A stretch of 64,000 nt of DNA from PALSA-612 sp963704335 (GTDB lineage Bacteria; Actinomycetota; Thermoleophilia; Gaiellales; Gaiellaceae), in assembly GCA_963704335.1 (NCBI GenBank), contig OY969889.1, positions 558,001 through 622,000 on the forward strand, read 5' to 3'. A model generated the notes under the pieces. It ran no database searches, was not told the origin of the DNA, and saw nothing but the letters and a program-made list of their open reading frames with translations. Position numbers and translations under genes: made by a program. Shown piece by piece: positions 44,994 through 52,854 of this stretch (position 1 is its first letter; each line of letters begins with the position of its first letter).

Positions 44994-45218
44994 ATGGCCA
45001 CCATTGAGGATCGCGCAGCGGAGGCCGAGAAGGTTCTCGCGGATGACCGCGATTACCTCATCCACTCGTGCTCTCAGACGGGGAAACCCATGGTTCCCCC
45101 GTGGACCCCCTCCTTCACACGTCTCATGGTCGATCGCCCCGTGGGCTCTCGCCGGGCAAAGCCCGGCTTCGCCCGCCACCGGAGACTCAGTGTCAAGCGC
45201 AGAAAGGTCGTTCAGTGA
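44994..45218 (+). CDS. Upstream ORF derived from the aminotransferase N-terminus and a repeat
   Basis: The first 25 codons (ATIEDRAAEAEKVLADD, then RDYLIHS) mirror the start of the aminotransferase that follows (TEAERILADDRDYLIHS). Similarity stops abruptly and the frame then crosses the structured repeat at 45078-45177. The 74-codon frame ends in a TGA that overlaps the GTG start of the aminotransferase by 4 bp. TACCAT sits 6 bp before its ATG as a possible -10 box, so it may be a leaderless, coupled leader. It could equally be a gene remnant. Confidence 0.45.
   Translation: MATIEDRAAEAEKVLADDRDYLIHSCSQTGKPMVPPWTPSFTRLMVDRPVGSRRAKPGFARHRRLSVKRRKVVQ
45078..45177 (-). repeat. Structured dispersed repeat, copy 1
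   Basis: It shares conserved blocks with 55493-55590. On the minus strand the order is: a GCCGGGC-TTT-GCCCGGC hairpin, a variable middle, GTGAAGGAGGGGG, then a 10-bp stem CGGGGGAACC-ATG-GGTTTCCCCG. The stem pairs fully on the minus strand, with one G-U pair; on the plus strand the same place is an A-C mismatch. It lies between divergent mmsA and aminotransferase genes. Possible regulatory RNA, attenuator or REP-like element; no match to a riboswitch I know. Confidence 0.65.
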
Positions 45219-46570
45219 CGACAGTCGAGACGAATCGCACGGAAGCGGAGCGGATCCTCGCCGACGACCGCGACTACCTCATCCACTCGTGGTCCGTGCA
45301 GTCCGCGCTTAAGCCGCTTGCCGTCGCCGGCGCGGAGGGCCGGTACTTCTGGGACTACGACGGTAAGCGCTACCTCGACTTCGCTTCGCAGCTCGTCAAC
45401 GTCTCTATCGGCCACCAGCACCCGCGCGTCATCCAGGCGATCAAGGACCAGGCCGACAAGCTCTGCACGATCGGCCCGCCGATGGCTAACGACAAGCGGT
45501 CGGAGCTTGCCCGCCTCATCGCCGAGGTGATGCCCGGCGACCTGAACCACACGTTCTTCACGAATGGCGGCGCCGAGGCAAACGAGAACGCGATCAAGAC
45601 GGCCCGCTGGGCGACCGGCCGCCAGAAGGTGATCGCGCGCTATCGCTCGTACCACGGTGCTACCGGGGGCGCGATCACCCTCACCGGCGACCCCCGCCGC
45701 TGGTTCGCGGAGCCAGGCATTCCAGGCGTTGCGCGCATCCTCGACCCGTACACGTATCGCTGCCCCGCCGGACATCCCGACCCATGCCCCGTCTGCTCGG
45801 GCGGCCCACACCTGGAGGAGATCCTGCAGTACGAGGGCGTGCACACCGTCGCCGCCGTGATCATGGAGACCGTCGTGGGCACGAACGGCCTCATCTATCC
45901 GCCGGACGGCTACCTCCAGTCGATCCGCGAGGTCACGGAGCGGCACGGAATCCTGCTCATCTTCGACGAGGTGATGGCGGGCTGGGGACGCACCGGCCGC
46001 TGGTTCGCATGCGAGCACTGGGACGTCGTGCCGGACATCATCACGACCGCCAAGGGCATCAACTCGGGGTACGTGCCGCTCGGCGCAATGACGGTGCGCG
46101 AGCACGTGTACGACGCGATCAAGGACGGGTTCTTCGCCGGCGGCCTCACCTACTCGGGACATCCGCTGGCGTGCGCGGCCGCCGTCGCGTCGATCGAGAC
46201 GTTCAAGGACGAGGGCATCGTCGAGAACGCAGCTGCGATGGGCGACGTGCTCGCAGAGGAGCTGCCGAAGCTCGCGGAGCGGCACCCATCGATCGGCGAC
46301 GTTCGCGGCAAGGGCCTCTTCTGGGGGCTGGAGCTCGTCCGCGACCGCGACACGCGCGAGCCGCTCGTGCCGTTCAACGCCGCAGGGGAAGACGCTGCGC
46401 CGATGGCGCGGCTGGCCAAGGCGGCGCTGGAGGCGGGGCTCTACCTCTTCGTGCACTGGAACGTGATCATGGTCGCGCCGCCACTGACGGTCACCCGCGA
46501 GGAGCTCGACGAGGGTCTCGCACTCCTTGATGACGCCCTCGCGATCGCAGACGAGTACTACGCCGCCTAG
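45215..46570 (+). CDS. Class III omega-aminotransferase (beta-alanine/taurine:pyruvate type)
   Basis: GTG 45215 gives 451 residues. It has VSIGHQHPRVIQAIKDQ, TNGGAEANENAIKTAR, YRSYHGATGGAITLTGDPR, the PLP-contact FDEVMAGWGRTGRWF and the Schiff-base Lys in TTAKGINSGYVPLGA. The DPYTYRCPAGHPDPCP insertion is typical of taurine/beta-alanine-type transaminases. It produces a semialdehyde that MmsA, encoded divergently, can convert to acyl-CoA. It is coupled to the unusual upstream frame and overlaps the next gene by 41 bp. Confidence 0.9.
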   Translation: MTTVETNRTEAERILADDRDYLIHSWSVQSALKPLAVAGAEGRYFWDYDGKRYLDFASQLVNVSIGHQHPRVIQAIKDQADKLCTIGPPMANDKRSELARLIAEVMPGDLNHTFFTNGGAEANENAIKTARWATGRQKVIARYRSYHGATGGAITLTGDPRRWFAEPGIPGVARILDPYTYRCPAGHPDPCPVCSGGPHLEEILQYEGVHTVAAVIMETVVGTNGLIYPPDGYLQSIREVTERHGILLIFDEVMAGWGRTGRWFACEHWDVVPDIITTAKGINSGYVPLGAMTVREHVYDAIKDGFFAGGLTYSGHPLACAAAVASIETFKDEGIVENAAAMGDVLAEELPKLAERHPSIGDVRGKGLFWGLELVRDRDTREPLVPFNAAGEDAAPMARLAKAALEAGLYLFVHWNVIMVAPPLTVTREELDEGLALLDDALAIADEYYAA

Positions 46571-47447
46571 CGTCTTCGTCACCCGGCGCGTGCCGGAGCG
46601 GGTGCGGGCAGAGCTCGACGTGTCGTTCGCGCTCGACGTCCACGACGAGGAGCTGCCGCCGGCGCGCGACGAGCTGCTCGCGCACGCCTCCGGCTGCGAC
46701 GGGCTCCTGACGATGCTGACCGACCGCGTCGACGCAGACCTGCTGGACGCCGCCGGTCCCCAGCTTCGCGTCGTCGCCAACTTTGCGGTCGGCCTCGACA
46801 ACGTCGATCTGGAAGAGTGCGAGCGCCGCGGGATCAAGGTGTCCAACACGCCCGACGTGCTCACCGACGCGACGGCCGAGATGACGATCGCGCTGATGCT
46901 GGCCCTCACGCGCCGCGTCGCGGAAGGCGATCGCTTCCTCCGCCGGCAGGGGACGTGGCGGTGGGCGCCGACGTTCATGCTCGGACGCGGCCTGGGGGGC
47001 CTCACACTTGGCATCGTCGGCCACGGTCGCATCGGCCAGGCGGTCGCGCGACTGGCGGAGGCGCACGGGATGGGCGTCGTGCACTCGATCCCGCTGGAGG
47101 AGCTGCTGGCCACTGCTGACGTCGTATCGCTCCACGTCCCGCTGACCGAGCAGACGCATCACCTGATCGGCGAGCACCAGCTGGCCCTCATGAAGCCGAC
47201 GGCGTACCTCGTGAACACGAGCCGCGGCGCCGTCGTGGACGAAGCTGCGCTGGCGCATGCACTCGAGAAGGGCCGCATCGCCGGCGCCGCGCTCGACGTC
47301 TTCGAGCGGGAACCCGACGTCGACGTGCGGCTGCTCGCGCTCGGCAACGTCGTGCTCGTCCCCCACCTCGCCTCCGCGACCCACGAGGCGCGGGAGGCGA
47401 TGGGCATGCTCTGTGTGAAGGCCCTGCGGGAAGTGCTCCTGCCATGA
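46530..47447 (+). CDS. D-2-hydroxyacid dehydrogenase (glyoxylate/hydroxypyruvate reductase-like) with a short cofactor domain
   Basis: ATG 46530 gives 305 residues. The NAD motif GHGRIGQAV, catalytic Arg (NTSRGAVVDEAAL), Glu (FEREP) and His (VPHLASATHEA) are all present. Between the glycine motif and LEELLATADVVSLHVP there are about 16 fewer residues than usual; the strand carrying the acidic or basic cofactor-specifying residue is missing. The loss is in frame. Whether the protein still binds NAD(P) is doubtful. It follows the aminotransferase in the same transcript. Confidence 0.85.
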   Translation: MTPSRSQTSTTPPSVFVTRRVPERVRAELDVSFALDVHDEELPPARDELLAHASGCDGLLTMLTDRVDADLLDAAGPQLRVVANFAVGLDNVDLEECERRGIKVSNTPDVLTDATAEMTIALMLALTRRVAEGDRFLRRQGTWRWAPTFMLGRGLGGLTLGIVGHGRIGQAVARLAEAHGMGVVHSIPLEELLATADVVSLHVPLTEQTHHLIGEHQLALMKPTAYLVNTSRGAVVDEAALAHALEKGRIAGAALDVFEREPDVDVRLLALGNVVLVPHLASATHEAREAMGMLCVKALREVLLP

Positions 47448-47920
47448 AAGTGCGTGCCGCCGAAGCGGCCGACACGCCAGCGATCGCGCGGATCTACAAC
47501 GAGGGCATTGAGGATCGGCTTGCGACCTTCGAGACCGAGCCGCGGACCGCCGAGGACATCTCGTCGTGGCTCGAGGAGGCTCTTCCGCTCGTCGTCGTCG
47601 AGTCGGACGGCGTGTTGGCGGCGTGGGCCGTCGCTCACCGCTACCGCCACCGCGCGGCCTACACGGGAGTCGGCGAGTTCTCGGTGTATGTGGCGCGTGA
47701 CGAGCGCGGCCAGGGCCACGGCCGGGCAGCTGTGCAGGGCCTGATCGATGAATGCGAGCGACGCGGCCTGTGGAAGCTCGTCAGCCGCATCTTCCCGGAG
47801 AACGAGGCGAGCCTCGCGCTCTGCCGCTCACTCGGCTTCCGGGAGGTCGGCGTCTACCGGCGGCACGCCAAACTCGATGGCGAGTGGCGAGACGTGGTGA
47901 TCGTCGAGCGGCTGCTCTAG
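47444..47920 (+). CDS. GNAT acetyltransferase (phosphinothricin acetyltransferase-like)
   Basis: The ATG overlaps the dehydrogenase stop (ATGA). The 158-residue protein has the PAT-type N-terminus VRAAEAADTPAIARIYNEGI with ATFETEPRT, the acetyl-CoA loop ERGQGHGRAAVQ and LVSRIFPENEASLALCRSLGFREVGVYRRHAKLDG. Members acetylate phosphinothricin, methionine sulfoximine or arsinothricin, or housekeeping amines. It ends the plus-strand operon, overlapping the convergent gene by 4 bp. Confidence 0.88.
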   Translation: MKVRAAEAADTPAIARIYNEGIEDRLATFETEPRTAEDISSWLEEALPLVVVESDGVLAAWAVAHRYRHRAAYTGVGEFSVYVARDERGQGHGRAAVQGLIDECERRGLWKLVSRIFPENEASLALCRSLGFREVGVYRRHAKLDGEWRDVVIVERLL

Positions 47921-48126
47921 TGGTCAAGCGCCAGTCGCCATTCGCTCCGCGGTAACACCGCGAAGACCTCGCCGCGGGCGGGCTCGCGCCCGAGCACGTC
48001 CCGTACCGCGTGCGCACGCGACTTGCGAGCCGGCAGCCCCGGCTGCCGATCTATCTCTCCCATCACCCGCCAATCGTCGTCTCGCACCTGCTGCAGGACG
48101 ACGTAACCGCCGCGGCGCTGAACCAT
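47917..48126 (-). CDS. Small hypothetical protein coupled to the SnoaL-like gene
   Basis: ATG 48126 shares one base with the preceding TGA. The 69-residue product (MVQRRGGYVVLQQVRDDDWR..) has a basic middle (LPARKSRAHAVRDVLG) and an acidic/hydrophobic end (EVFAVLPRSEWRLAL). Its natural composition and coupled start support a real gene. No family recognised; the pattern of a short beta-rich domain is only a guess. Confidence 0.6.
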   Translation of the reverse strand: MVQRRGGYVVLQQVRDDDWRVMGEIDRQPGLPARKSRAHAVRDVLGREPARGEVFAVLPRSEWRLALDH

Positions 48127-48557
48127 CAAGCCGGCGCTTCGGCAGGCGCGGGCATCGCCCCGAGCTGGGTCAGCAATGCGACCTCGTCCATCCGCGTCCA
48201 ACGCTCGACGATCTTGGCATCGTCGTTGAAGCGGACGAAAGCCATCACCTCGATCTCGATCCGCTTGCCCGTGGGCGGTATGCCCATGAACTCGGCCTCC
48301 TGCATGCCGGACATTTGGAAGTGCACGGCGGCCGTGTCGCTTTCAACAACGACATGCTTCACATCTAGGTGGAGGTCCGGAAACGCGACCCACATGCTCC
48401 CGAACATCGCCCGAATGCCGTCGATGTCGGGCGGCACGTCGGGCGGAAACCCGTGGGCTACGACGTCGTCCGTGTAGACCTCGTAGTACTGCTCGTCCTT
48501 CGCGTTCCAGCGCTCGATCGCCTGCATGACGGCGTCCTTGTTCTCCTGAGCTCCCAT
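48126..48557 (-). CDS. SnoaL-like/NTF2-fold ester cyclase-type protein
   Basis: ATG 48557, with GAGGAGG upstream, gives 143 residues. VMQAIERWNAKDEQYYEVYTDD, DIDGIRAMFGSMWVAFPDLHLDV and MGIPPTGKRIEIEVMAFVRF are the core of the SnoaL-like family (cone-shaped NTF2 fold). Members cyclise polyketides, or act as isomerases or hydrolases; the role here is unknown. It sits downstream of the F420 genes on the same strand. Confidence 0.85.
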   Translation of the reverse strand: MGAQENKDAVMQAIERWNAKDEQYYEVYTDDVVAHGFPPDVPPDIDGIRAMFGSMWVAFPDLHLDVKHVVVESDTAAVHFQMSGMQEAEFMGIPPTGKRIEIEVMAFVRFNDDAKIVERWTRMDEVALLTQLGAMPAPAEAPA

Positions 48558-48586
48558 CGCAGCCTCCTCGTTGTGTAGTCGACTAT

Positions 48587-48976
48587 TCATTGCAAAGACG
48601 CCGCCCACTCGGCTCGCTCGTCGATCTCGATCACGATGAACGGGCCCTCGGGCGGCCGCTCGCGGTACTGCGTGTACTTCGCGCACAGGAGCTCGAGCGC
48701 GCGCTCGTCGCGTTCGACGACGCGAGCGCGGCCGCGCAGCCGCACCCACCAGAGCTGCGTCCAGTCGTCGTCGTAGTGGTCGATCACGACCTCGACGCGG
48801 GGATCGCGCTCGATGTCGTCGAGGCGGGCGAGGCGGCGCGTCCGCTTCGGCTTCTCGTCGACCGCCGTGTAGAGCGTGTCTCCGTCGAGCGCGAAGCAGA
48901 TGGGCACCAGGCGCGGCGAGCCGTCCGGCCGGATGGTCGCCAGCCGCGCGACCGGCTCGGACTCAGGCTGCTGCAA
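48587..48976 (-). CDS. F420-dependent PPOX-class protein
   Basis: From the TTG at 48976 the 129-residue split-barrel protein contains EPVARLATIRPDGSPRLVPI, LYTAVDEKPKRTRRLARLDDI and HYDDDWTQLWWVRLRGRARVV, the pattern of the F420-binding Rv0121-like group. In the sequence as given its frame is continuous with FbiC, but the linker is Arg/Ser/Pro-rich and the true FbiC end is found in another frame. I therefore annotate it as a separate gene overlapping fbiC's stop. Confidence 0.75.
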   Translation of the reverse strand: MQQPESEPVARLATIRPDGSPRLVPICFALDGDTLYTAVDEKPKRTRRLARLDDIERDPRVEVVIDHYDDDWTQLWWVRLRGRARVVERDERALELLCAKYTQYRERPPEGPFIVIEIDERAEWAASLQ

Positions 48977-51295
48977 GGCCGGGACGAACGAGGAGCTCGG
49001 GGCGTCGCAGGCCGCTCGTGTCGACGGCGAACACGGCCGGCTCGGCGAGCGCCGCGGCACCGAAGGACGCGCGACACGCTCCGGATCGGGCTCCCCGTAG
49101 AGCGTCGTCCGCTGCTTTGGGACGCGACCGGCTGCCCGGATCATGTCCTCCATCCGCTCCGGCGGCATCTCCTGGCCGAACTCGGCACCGGCCGCGCGAG
49201 AGATCGACTCGTTCATGAGCGTGCCGCCGAGGTCGTTCACGCCCGCCCGCAGCGCCGCCGCGACGCCGTCAGGCCCCGCCTTCACCCACGAGACCTGGAC
49301 GTTCGTGATCCACGGATGCAGCGCCAGCCGGCCCACCGCGTGCATGAGCAGGAACTCGCCGAACGTCGGACCGCGGCGGGCGAGCCCCTTGAGATACATC
49401 GGCGCCTCCATGTGCACGAACGGCAACGGGATGAACTCCGTGAAGCCGCCGCTGGAACGCTGCTGTTCGCGCACGCGGAGCAAATGGCGCGCCCAGTTCA
49501 CCGGGCCGTCGACGTGCCCGAACATGATCGTGTTGTTCGAGCCGAGGCCGAGCCGGTGCGCCGTGTCGTGCACCTCCAGCCACTGGTCGGTCGTCACCTT
49601 GTCGGGGCAGATGACGCGCCGCACCTCGTCGTCGAGCACCTCCGCAGCCGTTCCCGGCAGCGAGGAGAGGCCTTCGTCGCGCAGCCGTTCCAGGTACTCG
49701 GCGAGCGGCAGGCCGAGCGTGGCCGCACCCTGCCAGAGCTCGAGCGCCGAGAACGCGTGGACATGGATCCCGGGCACCGCGTCCTTGATCGCGCGCACGA
49801 CCGACACGTAGTAGTCACCGTCGAAGGCCGGATGGATGCCGCCCTGCAGGCAGACCTCGACAGCGCCGCGCTCCCACGCCTCCTCGACGCGCCGCACGAT
49901 CTCCTCGAGCGGCAAGAGATAGGCCGGCCCGCGGAGGTTCTCCGCGAGCTTGCCCTTGGAGAACGCGCAGAAGCCGCACTTGAAGTAACAGACGTTCGTG
50001 TACTGGATGTTCCTGGTCACGACGTACGTGACCGTGTCGCCGTTGAGCTCCCGGCGCAGATCATCCGCGGCCGCGAACACCCGGTCTCGCTCCGCACCCC
50101 TGGCCCGGAAAAGCCGGACGATCTCCTCCTCGCCGAGCTCGTCGCGCGAGTCGACGGGCAGGGCGTCACGGGGGACGAAGGGGATGGCCACGTCGGCGCC
50201 CGGCGTCCACTCGCCCTCGCGCGCCAGGCCAACGGCGTCCGACGCTGCCAGCACGTGTGGCATGACCGCCGGATCGAGCCACGCGCCGTCGACGTACTCC
50301 GGATAGACCGGCAGACGTGCCGCGAGCTCCAGCCCGGCCGCCCGCGTCGCGCCTGCGAGCCGTTCGATCTCGGGCCACGGAGCCTCGGGGTTGACGTGGT
50401 CGATCGTCACGGGCGAGACGCCTCCCCAGTCGTTGATGCCCGCGTCCAGAAGCTGCGGAAAGTCGTCGTAGGAGAGGTTCGGCGGCGCCTGGATGTTCAT
50501 ATCCGCGCCGAGCACGAGCCGCGCCGCCGCTGCCGTCCACAGCTCGTCGTCGAGTGACGGTTCCGCAGCGCCGGCCATCTTCGTGCCCTGCTTGGCGCGG
50601 AAGTTCTGGACGATGACTTCCTGGATGTGGCCGTAGCGCTCGTGGAGGTCGCGGATCGCGACCAGCGCCTCGATCCGCTCCTCCCGCGTCTCGCCGATGC
50701 CGATGAGGATCCCCGTCGTGAAGGGGATGCGCAGCTCGCCGGCGAGCCGCATCGTCTCCAGCCTTACGGCCGGGCGTTTGTCGGGCGAGCCGAAATGCGG
50801 CCCGCCGCGCTCGGAGAGCCGATCCGATGCGGTCTCGAGCATGATTCCCTGCGACGCCGTGACCTCGCGCAGCGCCGCCAGCTCGTCACGCGTCATCACG
50901 CCAGGGTTGGCGTGTGGCAGCAGGCCCGTCTCCTCGAGCACTAGGCGGCACATGCGCACGAGGTACTCGATGGTCGTCGAGCAGCCCAGCTCGGCGAGCT
51001 CTTCCCGCGCAGCGCGATAGCGTCGTTCCGGCTTGTCGCCGAGGGTGAACAGTGCCTCGCGACAGCCGGCCGCGGCGCCGGCGCGCGCGATGCCCAGCAC
51101 CTCGTCGGCGGTCATGTAGGCGCGCTCGCCCCGGCGGGGTGGGGCAGCGAACGTGCAGTAGTGGCAAACGTCGCGGCAGAGCTTCGTCAGCGGGATGAAG
51201 ACCTTCGGCGAGTACGTGACGAGCTGACTCTTGCGCTCGTCGCGGAGGCTCCGCGCCCGCTCCATGAGCTCCGCCAGCGACAGGTCCGAGAACAC
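48963..51295 (-). CDS. fbiC: FO synthase FbiC (CofG-CofH fusion), one-base deletion near the C-terminus
   Basis: FbiC makes the F420 chromophore FO from tyrosine and a ribityl-diaminouracil by two radical-SAM halves. The CofG half has CRDVCHYCTF (CxxxCxxC) and the CofH half CYFKCGFCAFSKGK. GTG 51295 is the likely start, with TATTCT 6 bp upstream as a leaderless -10 box; an ATG at 51325 is the alternative. Near 49069 the frame slips; the correct tail (SFGAAALAEPAVFAVDTSG..PGLAAA) is in another frame and stops at 48963, giving about 777 residues. Confidence 0.92.
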
Positions 51296-51301
51296 GGTGT
51301 G

Positions 51302-51307
51302 AGAATA
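51302..51307 (-). promoter_or_regulatory. Candidate -10 box of a leaderless fbiC transcript
   Basis: TATTCT on the minus strand ends 6 bp before GTG 51295, the spacing of leaderless promoters. It lies in a gap of under 20 bp between the divergent fbiC and cofC starts, so both promoters must overlap or share it. No ribosome site is visible for either gene. Confidence 0.4.
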
Positions 51308-51313
51308 CGCAGC

Positions 51314-51874
51314 GTGGATGCGCATGTGCTGGTGCCGGTGAAGCGGCTGGACGGCGCGAAGTCGCGGCTGGCCGAGTCGCTCGATCCGGCTGAGCGCGCC
51401 GATCTCGTGCGGGAGCTGCTGGCGCATGTGCTCACCGTCGTCAAGGAAGCGGCTGTAGGCCCGATAACCGTCGTCTCCTCCGAGCCGTTGCAACTCAACG
51501 GCGTGCCGCGCTTCGACGACCGCGGCCTGCCGTGGAACGAGGCACTCGCCGCAGGGATGGAGGAGGCGGTCTCGGAGCCGGTCGTGGCGATCATCGCTGC
51601 CGACCTGCCGTTGCTCACAGCCGAAGATGTGCGAGCGCTCGTGATGGCGACCCCCGAGTGCGGCGTTGCGATCGCGCGGGCTCGAGACGGCGGCACGAAC
51701 GCCGTATCGATGCGGCCTCCGGGCAGGGTGGTGACGCACTTCGGCGAGCCCGGCTCGGCTGCAGTGCACGAGCGGGCAGCGTGGACGTCAGGCGCGGACG
51801 CCCACGTCCTCGACTGCCCCGGCCTCGCCTTCGACGTCGACACGCCGGAGGACCTCGCCAAATGGCGCACCTGA
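51314..51874 (+). CDS. cofC: CofC/FbiD phospholactate/phosphoenolpyruvate guanylyltransferase
   Basis: The protein has LVPVKRLDGAKSRLAESLDP at the N-terminus, the nucleotidyltransferase loop, then IIAADLPLLTAEDVRAL and LAFDVDTPEDLAKW. It activates phospholactate or PEP with GTP for F420 side-chain synthesis. GTG 51314 gives 186 residues; GTG 51299 would give 191. It is divergent from fbiC and its end overlaps fgd by 13 bp, so the F420 pathway and its main reducing enzyme are co-transcribed. Confidence 0.88.
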   Translation: MDAHVLVPVKRLDGAKSRLAESLDPAERADLVRELLAHVLTVVKEAAVGPITVVSSEPLQLNGVPRFDDRGLPWNEALAAGMEEAVSEPVVAIIAADLPLLTAEDVRALVMATPECGVAIARARDGGTNAVSMRPPGRVVTHFGEPGSAAVHERAAWTSGADAHVLDCPGLAFDVDTPEDLAKWRT

Positions 51875-52854
51875 CGCTCGGCTACAAGGCTTCAGCCGAG
51901 CAGTTCGGCCCTCAGGAGCTCCTCAACCTCTCCGTCCATGCCGAAGGGCTCGGGCTCGGTCTCATCGCGGTCTCCGATCACTTCCAACCCTGGCGTCACA
52001 CGGGAGGCCACAGCCCCGCCGTCCTGCCCTGGCTCGGGGCGCTCACGCAGCGCACCAGCGACGCGTCGGTGGGAACCTCGGTGCTGACTCCGACGATGCG
52101 CTACCACCCGTCGGTGGTCGCCCAGGCGTTCGCCACCCTCGCGTGCCTGGCACCGGGACGTGTCTTTCTCGGCGTGGGCACGGGGGAGGCGATGAACGAG
52201 ACGCCGCCCACCGGCAGCGAGTGGCCGGGCGCGAAGGAGCGGCGATTGCGGCTGCGCGAGTCGATCGAGCTCATGCGCAGGCTCTGGACGGAGGAGCGCG
52301 TGACGTTCGCGGGCGACTACTACCGCACCGAGCGGGCGACGGTCTACGACAGGCCGCCCGAGCCGGTCCCCGTCTTCGTCGCGGCCTCCGGACCGCTGGC
52401 CGCCAAGCTCGCCGGCCGCGTCGGTGACGGCTTCATCTGCACGAGCGGAAAGCAGCCCGAGCTCTACCGGGAGCTACTAGACGCAGTCGCCGAGGGAGCG
52501 GAGGCAGCCGGCCGCGACGCGAACGCAATCGTGCGCATGATCGAGATCAAGGTCTCGTACGACCACGACGCCGACTACGCGCGGGACGCCTGCCGCTGGT
52601 GGGCGGCACTCTCGCTGACGCCCGAGGAGAAGATGGGAGTCGAGGACCCGGTGGAGATGGAGCGCCTAGCCGACGCCGCGGCCGACCGCGCCCACACCCG
52701 CTTCATCGTCTCCGCCGACGCGGAGCAGGTCGCAGCCGAGATCGGCGCCTACACGGAGCTGGGCTTCACGCACCTGGTCTTCCACGCGCCGGGCGAGGAC
52801 CAGCGGCGCTTCCTCGACCAGTTCTGCGCGGACGTCGTGCCGCTGCTGCGCTAG
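51862..52854 (+). CDS. fgd: F420-dependent glucose-6-phosphate dehydrogenase
   Basis: The 330-residue protein aligns throughout with mycobacterial Fgd1: LTLGYKASAEQFGPQEL, VSDHFQPWRHTGGHSP, TSVLTPTMRYHPSVVAQAFAT in two strands, GVGTGEAMNE with the acidic catalytic residue, and FICTSGK. The Lys, Lys and Arg that bind sugar phosphate in Fgd1 (TSGK, EEKMG, TRFIV) are present. It makes F420H2 from glucose-6-phosphate. ATG 51862 overlaps cofC. Its stop overlaps the convergent diguanylate cyclase stop by 4 bp. Confidence 0.92.
   Translation: MAHLTLGYKASAEQFGPQELLNLSVHAEGLGLGLIAVSDHFQPWRHTGGHSPAVLPWLGALTQRTSDASVGTSVLTPTMRYHPSVVAQAFATLACLAPGRVFLGVGTGEAMNETPPTGSEWPGAKERRLRLRESIELMRRLWTEERVTFAGDYYRTERATVYDRPPEPVPVFVAASGPLAAKLAGRVGDGFICTSGKQPELYRELLDAVAEGAEAAGRDANAIVRMIEIKVSYDHDADYARDACRWWAALSLTPEEKMGVEDPVEMERLADAAADRAHTRFIVSADAEQVAAEIGAYTELGFTHLVFHAPGEDQRRFLDQFCADVVPLLR

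Noticed and set aside
45078..45177. Resemblance to glycine, cyclic di-GMP or ydaO riboswitches
   Set aside because: Short pieces such as GAAGGAG, GCAAAGCC or GGGGAACCA occur, but the order and spacing of conserved blocks of these classes are not met.
48587..51295. Genuine FbiC-PPOX fusion protein
   Set aside because: The linker has out-of-frame composition and a natural FbiC terminus with its own stop exists in another frame.
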